Shown in pieces: positions 45,299 to 54,495 of a stretch of DNA of 64,000 nucleotides. The notes below the pieces were generated by a model, which was not told the origin of the DNA, made no database searches, and saw nothing but the letters and a program-made list of their open reading frames with translations. The position numbers were made by a program, and so were the translations under genes. The first letter of the stretch is position 1; the number at the start of each line of letters is the position of its first letter. This DNA comes from Gordoniibacillus kamchatkensis (GTDB taxonomy: Bacteria; Bacillota; Bacilli; Paenibacillales; NBRC-103111): positions 62,001 through 126,000 of the forward strand of contig NZ_JXAK01000009.1 in NCBI RefSeq assembly GCF_000829455.1, given 5' to 3'.

Positions 45299-46129
45299 TT
45301 ATCCGCTAAACGAAGGTTTGGTGAGCGGACAGTCGGCGATCATCGGAAAATCCCGGGTAAAGTCCGTCAATTTGCGCAGAAAATAGCACGTTTCCGGGAT
45401 GTGATGCTCCAAAAAACGAAGCGTCGCTCGGTTTAGCACTTCGGAGTCTTTGTACAAGCCGACAACTTCGTAAACCAGCACGTAGAAATCGGTCACCGAG
45501 CGTGCGACTTGTCCGGCAAAGCGGAGCTGGAGCGGAAAATTGGGCGGCGTGAAGCGCAAGAATCCCTTTATGTTTTGATTTTTGACGAGATGCGCTTGAA
45601 ATTCGTCGATCGCTTTCCGCACTCGATTGATGAGCGGAATTTCCGCGGGATCCAAAATATTGGCCAGCAGCAAAGCATGGCCGAGCTGATCCTCCAACCA
45701 CAAATCCAGCAGCGCACTCAACGGGAGCGGAACGGGTTGCTCGCCCCGAACGAAAAAAGTAAGCAGCCGCAAATATTCCGCATTTTCGTTCAAGGTGCCG
45801 TTCAGAAAAGTAGGGGTTAAATTCAGATTGATCCGGTTATATATTCGAAGATGCTGTAAATGGCCTTCCAACCGGTAGTAGCCGGCCGACACCGATTGAC
45901 TTTCAACGGCAAATTGCATCATAGGCGGGGAAGACAGCGGAAGATCGCGTCCCAATGTCTCAAGCCGCTCGCGGAGGCGCCGGAATTCACCGATAAAGGA
46001 TTGCGCCATGGACACCCATCCTGCCTCTTCCGGGGACAAGTAATCCCGCACGAAGTGCGCATGATCGTCCAGTATTTCCAGCCAAAACCGGTGCTCTTCC
46101 CAAACAGGCAAATCGGCTCCAGCCGGCAT
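45299..46129 (-). CDS. DUF2935 protein
   Basis: The 276-residue protein has two similar helical halves, the first beginning FWLEILDDHAHFVRDYLSPE and the second with FWLEDQLGHALLLANIL-type sequence (LWLEDQLGHALLLANILDPA). The histidines at equivalent places suggest a four-helix bundle with a metal or ligand. This is DUF2935, a family seen in Firmicutes with spores; the function is unknown. AAGGAGG lies eight bases before the ATG at 46129; in-frame ATGs at 46162 and 46135 lack proper spacing. It is first in the gerP-like operon. A CATACAAT in the 40 bases upstream could be a sporulation sigma -10 element (weak). Confidence 0.75.
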   Translation of the reverse strand: MPAGADLPVWEEHRFWLEILDDHAHFVRDYLSPEEAGWVSMAQSFIGEFRRLRERLETLGRDLPLSSPPMMQFAVESQSVSAGYYRLEGHLQHLRIYNRINLNLTPTFLNGTLNENAEYLRLLTFFVRGEQPVPLPLSALLDLWLEDQLGHALLLANILDPAEIPLINRVRKAIDEFQAHLVKNQNIKGFLRFTPPNFPLQLRFAGQVARSVTDFYVLVYEVVGLYKDSEVLNRATLRFLEHHIPETCYFLRKLTDFTRDFPMIADCPLTKPSFSG

Positions 46130-46281
46130 CGTCATCGCCTCCTTAAATGAGGTCAACGACATTGTATGCCGAAAAAGGGCTCAAAATGTTATCTTGCCGC
46201 TGAAAAGACCGCAAGCAGGGGACTCAGCGTAGAGCAGCGAGAAGGAAGGGACGGTGGCCGCCCCGGGCGAGGTGCCGTCTG

Positions 46282-46752
46282 TCAAGGGCGCACTTGCTTT
46301 TGTACGGGGCTTCTGGCGAAGAGGAGATGATGCAAGATAATGGTAACCACGCCGACGTTGATGGACAAATCCGCCACATTCAGGATTCCGTGTCCGGATC
46401 CGAAAACAAGGAAATCCGTTACTTTTCCGTACAGCAGTCTTTCCAATCCGTTACCGGCCGCTCCTGCAACGAGAAAAGCCAGGCCGATATCCAGGAAGCG
46501 CCTCTTGGGGAAATTGTTTTTTCGGTACAATAAAACTCCAATAATGACGATTACCGCAACGATACCGAATAATCTGCCGTAACCTTGAAATAAACTGCGG
46601 GCCGCCCCGGAATTTTCATAATACGTAAACTGAATTATCCCCGGAACAAGCGTATAAGTATCTCCGACCTGCATCCAGGCACGCACGAACAACTTCGTAA
46701 TTTGATCTGCGGCGGTCATCATCAGCGCTATCCAATAAAACAAACGGATCAC
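46282..46752 (-). CDS. lspA: Signal peptidase II (lipoprotein signal peptidase)-like
   Basis: The 156-residue membrane protein has four helices. The two catalytic aspartates are visible: one in the G-N-x-x-x-R region followed by VADLSI (ILNVADLSINVG), and the other expected in GAAGNGLERLLYGKVTDFLV, where Asp follows KVT. The N-terminal AADQITK is also conserved. The usual NxxD-R motif is slightly altered (GNGLERL for GNLIDR), so it is a divergent LspA. It cleaves signal peptides of lipoproteins such as QoxA and the binding proteins in this window. The GTG start has no clear ribosome binding site. Confidence 0.8.
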   Translation of the reverse strand: MIRLFYWIALMMTAADQITKLFVRAWMQVGDTYTLVPGIIQFTYYENSGAARSLFQGYGRLFGIVAVIVIIGVLLYRKNNFPKRRFLDIGLAFLVAGAAGNGLERLLYGKVTDFLVFGSGHGILNVADLSINVGVVTIILHHLLFARSPVQKQVRP

Positions 46753-46809
46753 CAGCTTTCATAAACTTATATTTATAATACAAGTGTTTTTTTGCCCGTT
46801 CAAACCAAA

Positions 46810-46833
46810 AGTCGCGAAAATCGCGGCTTTTTT
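46810..46833 (+). terminator. Terminator-like hairpin with no gene before it
   Basis: AGTCGCGA and TCGCGGCT pair over eight bases around three A, followed by six T. No plus-strand gene precedes it, so it may end a leader or small RNA, or act as an attenuator. Confidence 0.5.
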
Positions 46834-46898
46834 CATTAATGCGCTTACTGCTAATCATTTTTGTCGAACTTGAAGCGGAAATGGAAAGTGACAGAGCT

Positions 46899-47010
46899 TT
46901 AACAACTTCTTGATGAATTCCACGCAAAAAGAGGAAGATCTGCATAAGTTCTCGATATTTATTGTTTAAACTGGCTGTGAAAGGAGAGAAACAGCCGCGA
47001 AGAACAAGAA
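46899..47010. repeat. 112-bp direct repeat, copy A
   Basis: It matches 55252-55363 base for base over 112 positions with about ten differences and no gap (about 91% identical). The core GAGGAAGATCTGCATAAG and TTTATTGTTTAAACTG is identical in both. It ends 57 bases before the RND pump start. Confidence 0.85.
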
Positions 47011-47067
47011 TTGAATGATGCAAAAAGCAACAAAGCAATCGGAACGCAGAGTGGAGGAAAATAACGG

Positions 47068-50000
47068 ATGATGAAATTAACGAATTTTGCCATGAAAAAT
47101 GTGGCGGTAGTGTTTATCCTCATCCTGCTGCTCATCGGGGGAGGAACGTATTCGGCATCTTCGCTGAAAGTCGAACAGTTCCCGGCCATTTCGTTTCCTT
47201 TCGTTGCCGTCGTGACGCAGTATAACGCTCCGCCAAGCGACGTGCTCGACCAGGTGACAAAGCCGCTTGAGAAGGCGGTCGCCGGCATAAGCGGGCTGCA
47301 AAATCTGATATCATCTTCAGACGACAACATCTCATCCATTTTTATCACACTGGAAGGCAACCAGAAGCCGGAAGACATCAAGAAGGATGTGGAGAGCCTG
47401 ATCTCGGGCGTCAAGCTGCCGGACGGCGCACAGAAGCCGAAGGTGATGACGGCGGGATTCGCCTCGGCTCCCATTTATTATTTGGCGGTATACGGCGAAA
47501 ACGGCATGAACCAGACCGACCTGGATAAGGCGTACAAAGATACGATTTTGCCGGGCTTTGGTTCGATCAAAGGCATTGACCACGTCGTCTCCGTCGGCAA
47601 CGCCGAAGCGACGATGACGATCAAGCTCGACGCGGGCGCGCTGAGCAACTACGGCTTTACGCCGGCTCAAGCGGTCGGCATGCTGCAGTCGGCACTCGTC
47701 TCCAGCCCCGCCGGTACGGTTGATTTTAACGGCAATACAGAAATGGTGCGCATCAAAGGCCAGATCAATACCGTGTACAATTTGCAGAACATGCCTCTGA
47801 CGACACCGAAAGGCGATACGCTTGTGCTGAGGCAAATCGCCAAAGTGGAAGCGATCAACGAAGCGACTTACTATGCCCGGCTCAGCGGGCAGCCGGCAAT
47901 CGGCGTTCTGCTGTACAAGACGAACGAAGCTAACGCGGTCGAGTTTGCCGCTGCTGCCGATAAGCTGATGGAAGGCTGGGAGAAGACGCTGCCCGGCGTG
48001 AAATTTTTATCGATCTACAACCAGGCGGATGGCGTTAAAGAATCGGTTAATGGCATGTTGGAAGAAGGCATCATGGGAGCCGTATTGGCATCGCTTATGA
48101 TTTTGCTCTTCCTGAGAAACGTTCGGATGACGCTTATCGTTTTGGTTTCGATTCCGCTTTCGCTTTTGATCACTTTGATGCTTATGGCTATGCTCGACAC
48201 TTCGCTCAACATTATGACCCTTGGAGGAATGGCAATCGCAATCGGGCGCGTCGTCGACGACAGCATTGTCGTCATCGAGAACATATACAGCCAGTTGGTG
48301 AAACGCCAGGAGCGCCACGAGTCGGTCATCCAATTCGCGACGGAGCAGGTGGCGTCCGCCATTACGTCGTCCACGATTACGACGGTAGGCGTATTCGGTC
48401 CGCTCGCCTTCGTTACCGGCATTATCGGCTCCTTTTTCCTTCCGTTTGCGATTACGATCGTCTGTGCGATTTTGTCGTCGCTGCTCGTCGCGCTTACCGT
48501 CATCCCGATGCTGGCGAAGCTGCTCGTGCTCCGCACCAAGAGGCTGCCGCACCACGACGAGAATCGGGTCGGTCCGATCATTCGCCGTTACAAAAACATC
48601 ATGAACTGGACGCTGGCTCGTCCGAAGAGAACGCTGCTCTTGGCTTTTCTGGCGTTTATGATAACTTGCGTCGTCACGGTGCCGAATCTTCCTGTCGCTG
48701 TCATGGGAGGCGACGAGGCACAGAAGCAAATGTATTTCAATATCAAGATGCCGAAGGAGACTTCCTTCGAGACGATGGACGCAAAGTCGAAGCAGCTTGA
48801 GCAAATGATGCTGTCCGACAAGGACGCCGGCGGTAAGCCAGTCTTCCATTACGTGGAAACGCTCGTCGGTTATTATGACCAAAGAGCGTTTCGCAACGTC
48901 AGCCAAACCGATCGTATCGCTTATACGGCGACGATGTTCGCCGAAGCAAATGAATCAGTCGATGCAAAGAAGACCGCCAAGGAATGGAAGGAGAAGCTGC
49001 AGGCGGAATTGCCGAAAGGCTCCGAGGTGGAGGGAGACACGTTCTCCAACGGAGCCCCGACGGGCAGCGACGCCGATTTCTCGTACGCGCTGAAGGGTGA
49101 CGACGAGCAGTATTTGATGCAAGCCGTGCAAATGGTCAAGGAGAAAATGAAGGAGTTCCCCGAGCTGCAAGACATTAAAGATAGCATGGCGGAAATGAAA
49201 AAACAAATCGAAATTACCGTCGACGAAAATAAAGCCAGACAGTACGGCGCAAGTTCCGGCTCAGTGCTAAGCACCGTGCATAGCTGGATCGCCGAAGAGA
49301 AACTGGGCGATATGAAATTCGACAACACTGTATTCAAAACGAAAGTCATGATCGATCCTTCGTTCAAAAATTCCGTCAAAGCTATCGGCGATTTTACGAT
49401 GAAGACGCAAACCGGCGCGGTCATTAAGCTGAGCGATATCGCTAAAGTCGCGGAGGTGCAAGCTCCAGTTTCCATAAGCCGCGAGATGCAGAGCCAGACG
49501 CTGAAGGTGAATGCGAGGATCGATTCCAAAGACAAAGGCGGCGTCAGCGCCAAAGTATCGGCCGCGCTCAATCAGCTGCAGCTCCCGCCGGGCATCACCC
49601 ACGAATTGCAGGGCGCCTCCGACGATATTCAAAAGAGCTTCATCCAAATGTTCCTGGCTATGGGCGCCTCGATCTTTATCGTCTATCTGATCATGGTACT
49701 CGCGTTCGGCAATGCCAGCGCGCCTTTCGCCATATTGTTCTCGCTTCCGCTCGCTGCGATCGGCGGTTTGATCGGCCTGCTCGTTACGCGTCTGACGCTT
49801 GACGCCACGGCGCTGATCGGCTTCCTGATGCTGATCGGGATCGTCGTTACGAACGCGATCGTCTTAATCGACCGCGTGCAGCAGCTGCGCGAGCAGGGCT
49901 ATGGCGTGCGAGAAGCGCTGCTTGAGGCGGGCGTCACTCGTCTTCGTCCTATTATTATGACGGCCGGCGCAACGATCATCGCGCTGCTGCCTCTGGCTCT

Positions 50001-50211
50001 TGGATTCTCGAAAGGGACGGTTATTTCCAAAGGACTCGCGGTCGTCGTTATCGGCGGATTGACCACCTCCACACTGCTGACGCTGATCGTCGTGCCGATC
50101 GTCTATGAAATTATCGAGGCGTTCAAGGGGCGGGTGCACCGCATGTTTCACAGGAACAGCGAACCGGCCGCCGGCGAGAAGGCCGCAACTTCTATACAGT
50201 TGAGGGGATAA
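47068..50211 (+). CDS. RND family efflux transporter (AcrB/SwrC-like)
   Basis: The 1047-residue inner-membrane pump has twelve predicted helices in two halves and two large outside domains. The proton-relay aspartates are visible in GRVVDDSIVVIENI (Asp397-Asp398), and the closing GIVVTNAIVLIDRV belongs to the second half. Firmicute members such as SwrC export surfactants and antimicrobials. There is no outer membrane here, so the pump acts without a TolC partner. GGAGG precedes the tandem ATG. It opens a three-gene operon with a fusion-protein lipoprotein (14 bases on) and an exported protein. Confidence 0.92.
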   Translation: MMKLTNFAMKNVAVVFILILLLIGGGTYSASSLKVEQFPAISFPFVAVVTQYNAPPSDVLDQVTKPLEKAVAGISGLQNLISSSDDNISSIFITLEGNQKPEDIKKDVESLISGVKLPDGAQKPKVMTAGFASAPIYYLAVYGENGMNQTDLDKAYKDTILPGFGSIKGIDHVVSVGNAEATMTIKLDAGALSNYGFTPAQAVGMLQSALVSSPAGTVDFNGNTEMVRIKGQINTVYNLQNMPLTTPKGDTLVLRQIAKVEAINEATYYARLSGQPAIGVLLYKTNEANAVEFAAAADKLMEGWEKTLPGVKFLSIYNQADGVKESVNGMLEEGIMGAVLASLMILLFLRNVRMTLIVLVSIPLSLLITLMLMAMLDTSLNIMTLGGMAIAIGRVVDDSIVVIENIYSQLVKRQERHESVIQFATEQVASAITSSTITTVGVFGPLAFVTGIIGSFFLPFAITIVCAILSSLLVALTVIPMLAKLLVLRTKRLPHHDENRVGPIIRRYKNIMNWTLARPKRTLLLAFLAFMITCVVTVPNLPVAVMGGDEAQKQMYFNIKMPKETSFETMDAKSKQLEQMMLSDKDAGGKPVFHYVETLVGYYDQRAFRNVSQTDRIAYTATMFAEANESVDAKKTAKEWKEKLQAELPKGSEVEGDTFSNGAPTGSDADFSYALKGDDEQYLMQAVQMVKEKMKEFPELQDIKDSMAEMKKQIEITVDENKARQYGASSGSVLSTVHSWIAEEKLGDMKFDNTVFKTKVMIDPSFKNSVKAIGDFTMKTQTGAVIKLSDIAKVAEVQAPVSISREMQSQTLKVNARIDSKDKGGVSAKVSAALNQLQLPPGITHELQGASDDIQKSFIQMFLAMGASIFIVYLIMVLAFGNASAPFAILFSLPLAAIGGLIGLLVTRLTLDATALIGFLMLIGIVVTNAIVLIDRVQQLREQGYGVREALLEAGVTRLRPIIMTAGATIIALLPLALGFSKGTVISKGLAVVVIGGLTTSTLLTLIVVPIVYEIIEAFKGRVHRMFHRNSEPAAGEKAATSIQLRG

Positions 50212-50224
50212 AGGAGAAAAACAT

Positions 50225-51496
50225 ATGAAAATGCGTCGTAAGAGTCAAATGAAAAGACCTCTGGCTACTGTCGGACTGCGCGGCACCAAGCTGCTTGGCG
50301 CAATTGTTCTGGCGGCCGCGCTTGCTGCCGGATGCGCAAAGGCGCCCGAGAAGCAGGCGGCTGCGCAGGAGCAGCAAATTCCTGCCGTACGGGTGCAGCC
50401 GATCGCCAAGTTGGTCATAGCCGATCCGCTCGAGCAAGTGGCCGACGTCGTGTCTGCCGTCCAGCTTGATATTGTAGCCAAGACCGGCGGCGATGTGCAG
50501 GAAATCGTCAAGAAGAAAGGCGAATATGCGAACAAAGGCGATGTGATTTTCCGCATCGATCCGACGGACGTACAGCTTCAGCACGATCAAGCCGAGCTGA
50601 ACCGACGCAATTCGGAGCTGCAATACAGCATATCTAAAGACAATATTGAAAACAGCAAAACCGATGCCCGCAACGGAGTTGCGAAGCTCGGGCAAGCGGT
50701 CAAAGATTTGGAGAAGACCTACAACAAGCTGCGCAACGATTATGACGCCGGACTTGCCGCCAAACAGCAGGTCGATCAAGCTGAAACGCAGCTGAACAAT
50801 ATGAAGCTCGATCTGCAGAGCGCACGCGATAAACTGCAAGCGCTGGAAACAAATAAATCGCTCGAACAGCTGCAGGTTGCCGCAGAGCTGGCAGGAGTCA
50901 GCTTGAAGCAGGCTGACCGCGCTCTCGGCAATGTCGAAGTCAAAGCAGCGGTCAGCGGCGTCGTAACCGATCTCGGCGTCGAAGCGGGTATGACGGTGCA
51001 ACCCGGCTTCCGCGCCGGCACGCTTCAGCAGCTCGATCCGGTCAAGATCAAGGCAGAGCTCACCGAAGAGACCGCCAAGCTCGTGCGCGGCAAGCAGGAG
51101 CTGACGTTCTATATACCTGGCGTCGTCGATAAGACGAAAGCGAAAGTCAGCTACTTGGCCGACGTGATGAACGCTACGACGAAGGCGTATTCGCTGGAGC
51201 TGGAAGTCCCGAATCCGGAGCGCAACATCCGACCAGGCACGAAAGCGCAAGTGCTGCTCACCGAATCTCAGGACCAGAATGTCGTCGCCATTCCGACGTT
51301 AAGCGTCGTTCGCGAAGGCAGCGATACGTACGTGTTTGTAGTTAGCGGCGATCATGTCGAGAAGCGCAAAATCGGGCTCGGACGTTTGAAGGATGCGAAT
51401 CAGGAAGTGCTGAGCGGCGTCAAGGAAGGCGAGCAGCTCGTCGTAACGGGCCAGCATCTGCTGAAGGATAAAGATAAAGTACAGGTGTCGAAATAA
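50225..51496 (+). CDS. RND pump periplasmic-adaptor-type lipoprotein (HlyD/MFP family)
   Basis: The 423-residue protein has a signal peptide with lipobox LAAGC (Cys about 37). The mature part has the biotinyl-lipoyl-like start (VAKTGGDVQEIVKKKGEYAN and KGDVIFRID), a long coiled-coil hairpin (about residues 115-220) and the beta-barrel domain. It is the adaptor for the RND pump and would sit on the outer face of the membrane. AAAGGAG precedes the ATG. The C-terminal part (VVREGSDTYVFVVSGD) is conserved in MFPs. It is co-transcribed with the pump. Confidence 0.9.
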   Translation: MKMRRKSQMKRPLATVGLRGTKLLGAIVLAAALAAGCAKAPEKQAAAQEQQIPAVRVQPIAKLVIADPLEQVADVVSAVQLDIVAKTGGDVQEIVKKKGEYANKGDVIFRIDPTDVQLQHDQAELNRRNSELQYSISKDNIENSKTDARNGVAKLGQAVKDLEKTYNKLRNDYDAGLAAKQQVDQAETQLNNMKLDLQSARDKLQALETNKSLEQLQVAAELAGVSLKQADRALGNVEVKAAVSGVVTDLGVEAGMTVQPGFRAGTLQQLDPVKIKAELTEETAKLVRGKQELTFYIPGVVDKTKAKVSYLADVMNATTKAYSLELEVPNPERNIRPGTKAQVLLTESQDQNVVAIPTLSVVREGSDTYVFVVSGDHVEKRKIGLGRLKDANQEVLSGVKEGEQLVVTGQHLLKDKDKVQVSK

Positions 51497-51514
51497 CCCG
51501 AGGAGAACTTATTC

Positions 51515-53232
51515 GTGAGAAAATATGTGAAAGTAACGTTCGCAACCGCCCTTCTAACCGCTGTCATAGCCTCTTCAGCAGTTCCCGCCGCTTTCGCCGA
51601 CGGGGGGGCGGCCGTTACGGCTGTTCAGTCGCCATCGTACGCATTGAACGATGTGCTGCAAGTCGAAGTCAAGAGCGTTCTGAACGAACGGGTAAAAGAC
51701 GGAACAAGGCTCGGCGCGGTGATCCGCATAACGAATACGTCCGGCAAGCTGACCCGCGTGCCGGATTACGAGCTGCGCCTGAAGACGGCGGACGGCACCG
51801 AGTATACGCTGCAGCCGAGCGCAACGAACGTGCCTTCCGTAAACGCCAAAGCGTCCCGGGAACTTACCTATTTGCTGACGATCGACCGTACGGATGAGGT
51901 GAACGTCACCGGCGTCGAATGGGTGGACGTCGACCTGTACGTATATCCGAAGAAAGAGACGCGTATGCTGGACGTTCCTATGTCCGGCATTGCTTGGAAA
52001 GGCGCGGAGACGGCCATTTCCGACGCGAACGCAAGGAAGAAATGGGGCGAAAGCTTTACTCTGCCGTCTTTGAATTCTCCGCTCGTCTACAAGCCGGTCG
52101 ATCTGACCCGAGACTTCAACGACAAGACGCCGGTCAACGTCGTGCAAGTGCTCGTCGAGAACCCGACAGCCGAACGGCAAGCGCTGCCCGATCTGGCGAT
52201 GGACGGCAAATCGGCGACAGACGTATTCAGCGGGCAACTTGTGGAGCAAGGCCCAATCGTGCTGGACGCGGCGAGAAGCGCTACATTCATTTCGCCATCC
52301 AGACCGACATTGACAGCGTGCTGCAAAGCTTAAACGTCCTTACCGTCGAAAAATATGCGAGCGCCGACGGCCAGAAGACGTTCAACGTCGGCCGCTTGAA
52401 CGTTGTGCTGCCGACCGCGGTGGCCGCCGCCACGGCCCCGAACGAAGCCAAATACAAGCTCGGAACGCCGCTAACGTTCGACAAGCTGAACAAAATCATT
52501 CACCCGAACATGGAAGTGTCGCTCGTTGAACTGCACGTTCAGGATAACGAAAACGACGGCTTCAAAACCGCAATCGCGAAATTCAAGCTGCTCAACAAGA
52601 GTGACCATCCGCTGCCGGTACCGTCGTTCGCGACTGAGCTTGTCAGCGCCGACGGCTATGTCTATGCCGGATACGGCCAGACGAACGTAGCGCAGCGCGT
52701 CATTCCGAGCGGAGCTACGACGGTATCGTATTCGTTCTCGGTGCCGAAATCGCAGGAGAGCACCGAACTACAGCTGAACATTCTCGACGCGCAGACGATC
52801 AAGCCGTACAAATCGGTGATCGGCTCGCTGCGCGCCGACGCGCAGACGGACGATACGACGCAAGCGACCGAGCTGAATCTGTACCCGTTCAAGCTGAAGA
52901 TGAACTATTGGACGGCCAGCGCCAATTTTTACCAAGGCGTCTATACGTACAAAATCAAGCTGAATCTCGACATTCAACAAGATCCGCAAGCCGTCGCCGA
53001 CGCCTCTTCGCCGAAGCTGCAAATCGATGTCGTGGGTTCCGAAGGCCGTGTTATCGGCAGTATGCAAAATTTGAGCTTGACCGGAGTTAACGCGCTGATT
53101 AACGGATCGAACGAAATAGCTCTCAATGCGGCGACCAATCAGCTGGAAATTCCGTTCACGTTCCGCATTTACGAAGCTTTCACGAACACGAACGGCGAGG
53201 TCGTGAGTCGTCTGCTCACAACGCTTAAGTAA
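51515..53232 (+). CDS. Exported beta-sandwich protein of unknown function, frameshifted
   Basis: It begins with a signal peptide (VTFATALLTAVIASSAVPAA, cleaved at AFA-D). At least two similar stretches follow, GTRLGAVIRITNTSGKLTRV (about residue 65) and KTAIAKFKLLNKSDHPLPVP further on, each then listing a sequence element such as ELRLKTADGTEY or ELVSADGYVY. These look like Ig-like beta domains of the DUF4352 kind. The frame breaks at about 52270, where one G missing from GCGGGCGAG explains the shift; restored it has about 570 residues. It lies 18 bases after the adaptor gene, so it may be a pump accessory protein. The family is not recognised. Confidence 0.72.
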
Positions 53233-53249
53233 AAAGATCTGCCGATAAG

Positions 53250-53289
53250 AAAATGCCTCGTACGCCATAAAAGGAGAACGAGGCATTTT
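53250..53289 (+). terminator. Rho-independent terminator of the RND operon
   Basis: AAAATGCCTCGT and ACGAGGCATTTT pair over twelve bases with T following. It lies between the RND operon and the convergent two-component system. Confidence 0.85.
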
Positions 53290-53370
53290 TTACTCATCTC
53301 GGCTTATTGCGACGGCATGGCGGGAGGTCTCATTTACACGGAGACGGAGAGCCAATTCCGCTTGAATCAC

Positions 53371-54495
53371 TTAAATATCATTACCCAAAGGCAAATAAAC
53401 GGTAAATGTCGTGCCTTGATCAGGCTCACTCGCGACGCGGATGAACCCGCCGTGGGCTCTGACAAAATGATGAGCGATCGATAATCCGAGCCCCGTTCCG
53501 CCTGTATGCCGCGAACGGGCCTTTTCCACGCGATAAAAACGATCGAATAGGTGGGCCAGCTCTTCGGCTGGAATACCGATGCCGGTGTCTGTCACCGAGA
53601 CACATGTATAGACTGCATCCCGATCCTGGACCTTGTCTTCGATTACAATCGAAATCTTTCCGCCTTCCGGCGTGTAACGGATTGCATTAGTCAACAAATT
53701 GATGAACACCTGCGTGATCCGTCTCGCGTCAGTCATCACTGTTACCGGCCTCGTGTTCGAATAGAATAGTATTTCCAGTCCGTTCTCCTCAGCCTCCATT
53801 TTCACATCATCAACGATTTGTTCAAGTCTTGCCGACAGATCGAGCGGTTTGCAATCCAATGCCAACCGGCCCGCCTCAGCGAGCGACAAGACATGAAGAT
53901 CTTCCACAAGCAGGCCTAAGCGGATCACTTCGTCATGGAGTCTAAGCAGCATTTCCTGAGGGACGTATTGACCGGTCTGTTGAGCATTTTCTAATTTAAG
54001 CTGCATGATGGACAGCGGAGTTCGAAGCTCATGAGCGACATCAGCCACGAGCCGCCTGCGGGCGTCCTCAGCTTCCCGGAGGCGAAGCGTCATATCGTTG
54101 AACGTCTGAATTACTTTACCGTATTCGTCTTTGGCTTGGACAGGGACGTTCACGTCCAGATCCCCTTGTGCCACGCGTTCGATAGCGGCAACGAGCTTTC
54201 GAAGCGGGATCGTCAGCGCCCCTGAAATCCATAAACTGAAAAATAGGCCGGTCGCTACGAAAAAGACCCAATTTCCAAGCCAAAATTTCTGCATCTTATC
54301 TGAAACGTAAGTCTTCAAGATCTCGATTTGTTCCTCGGGCGGTGCATTCAAATAAGATGTACCGATTTCTTCCTTACGAAATTGATCGAACAAAGATTCC
54401 ATGTAAACTTGTTTGGTTACAGCATGAGCGCCGCCGATAATAAAAACGAGCAGTCCCATCCAGATAAATATTTTTTGGCGTACTGTGAGTGTCAT
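53371..54495 (-). CDS. Membrane sensor histidine kinase
   Basis: The 374-residue kinase has two membrane segments (about residues 7-25 and 72-95), giving a short outside sensor of about 45 residues. A HAMP linker (about 93-145) and a HisKA domain with the phospho-accepting His155 in DVAHELRTPL follow. The ATP-binding domain has the N-box FINLLTNAIRYTP and GTGLGLSI. It phosphorylates the response regulator encoded upstream, whose gene overlaps by four bases. It is convergent with the RND operon and may sense membrane stress; its signal is unknown. Confidence 0.9.
   Translation of the reverse strand: MTLTVRQKIFIWMGLLVFIIGGAHAVTKQVYMESLFDQFRKEEIGTSYLNAPPEEQIEILKTYVSDKMQKFWLGNWVFFVATGLFFSLWISGALTIPLRKLVAAIERVAQGDLDVNVPVQAKDEYGKVIQTFNDMTLRLREAEDARRRLVADVAHELRTPLSIMQLKLENAQQTGQYVPQEMLLRLHDEVIRLGLLVEDLHVLSLAEAGRLALDCKPLDLSARLEQIVDDVKMEAEENGLEILFYSNTRPVTVMTDARRITQVFINLLTNAIRYTPEGGKISIVIEDKVQDRDAVYTCVSVTDTGIGIPAEELAHLFDRFYRVEKARSRHTGGTGLGLSIAHHFVRAHGGFIRVASEPDQGTTFTVYLPLGNDI

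Larger units (their letters stand above)
46753..47067. other. Intergenic region before the RND operon
   Basis: These 315 bases separate the divergent lspA and RND genes. They hold the 46810-46833 terminator-like hairpin and repeat copy A at 46899-47010. No well-matched -35/-10 pair was recognised for either gene. Confidence 0.5.
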
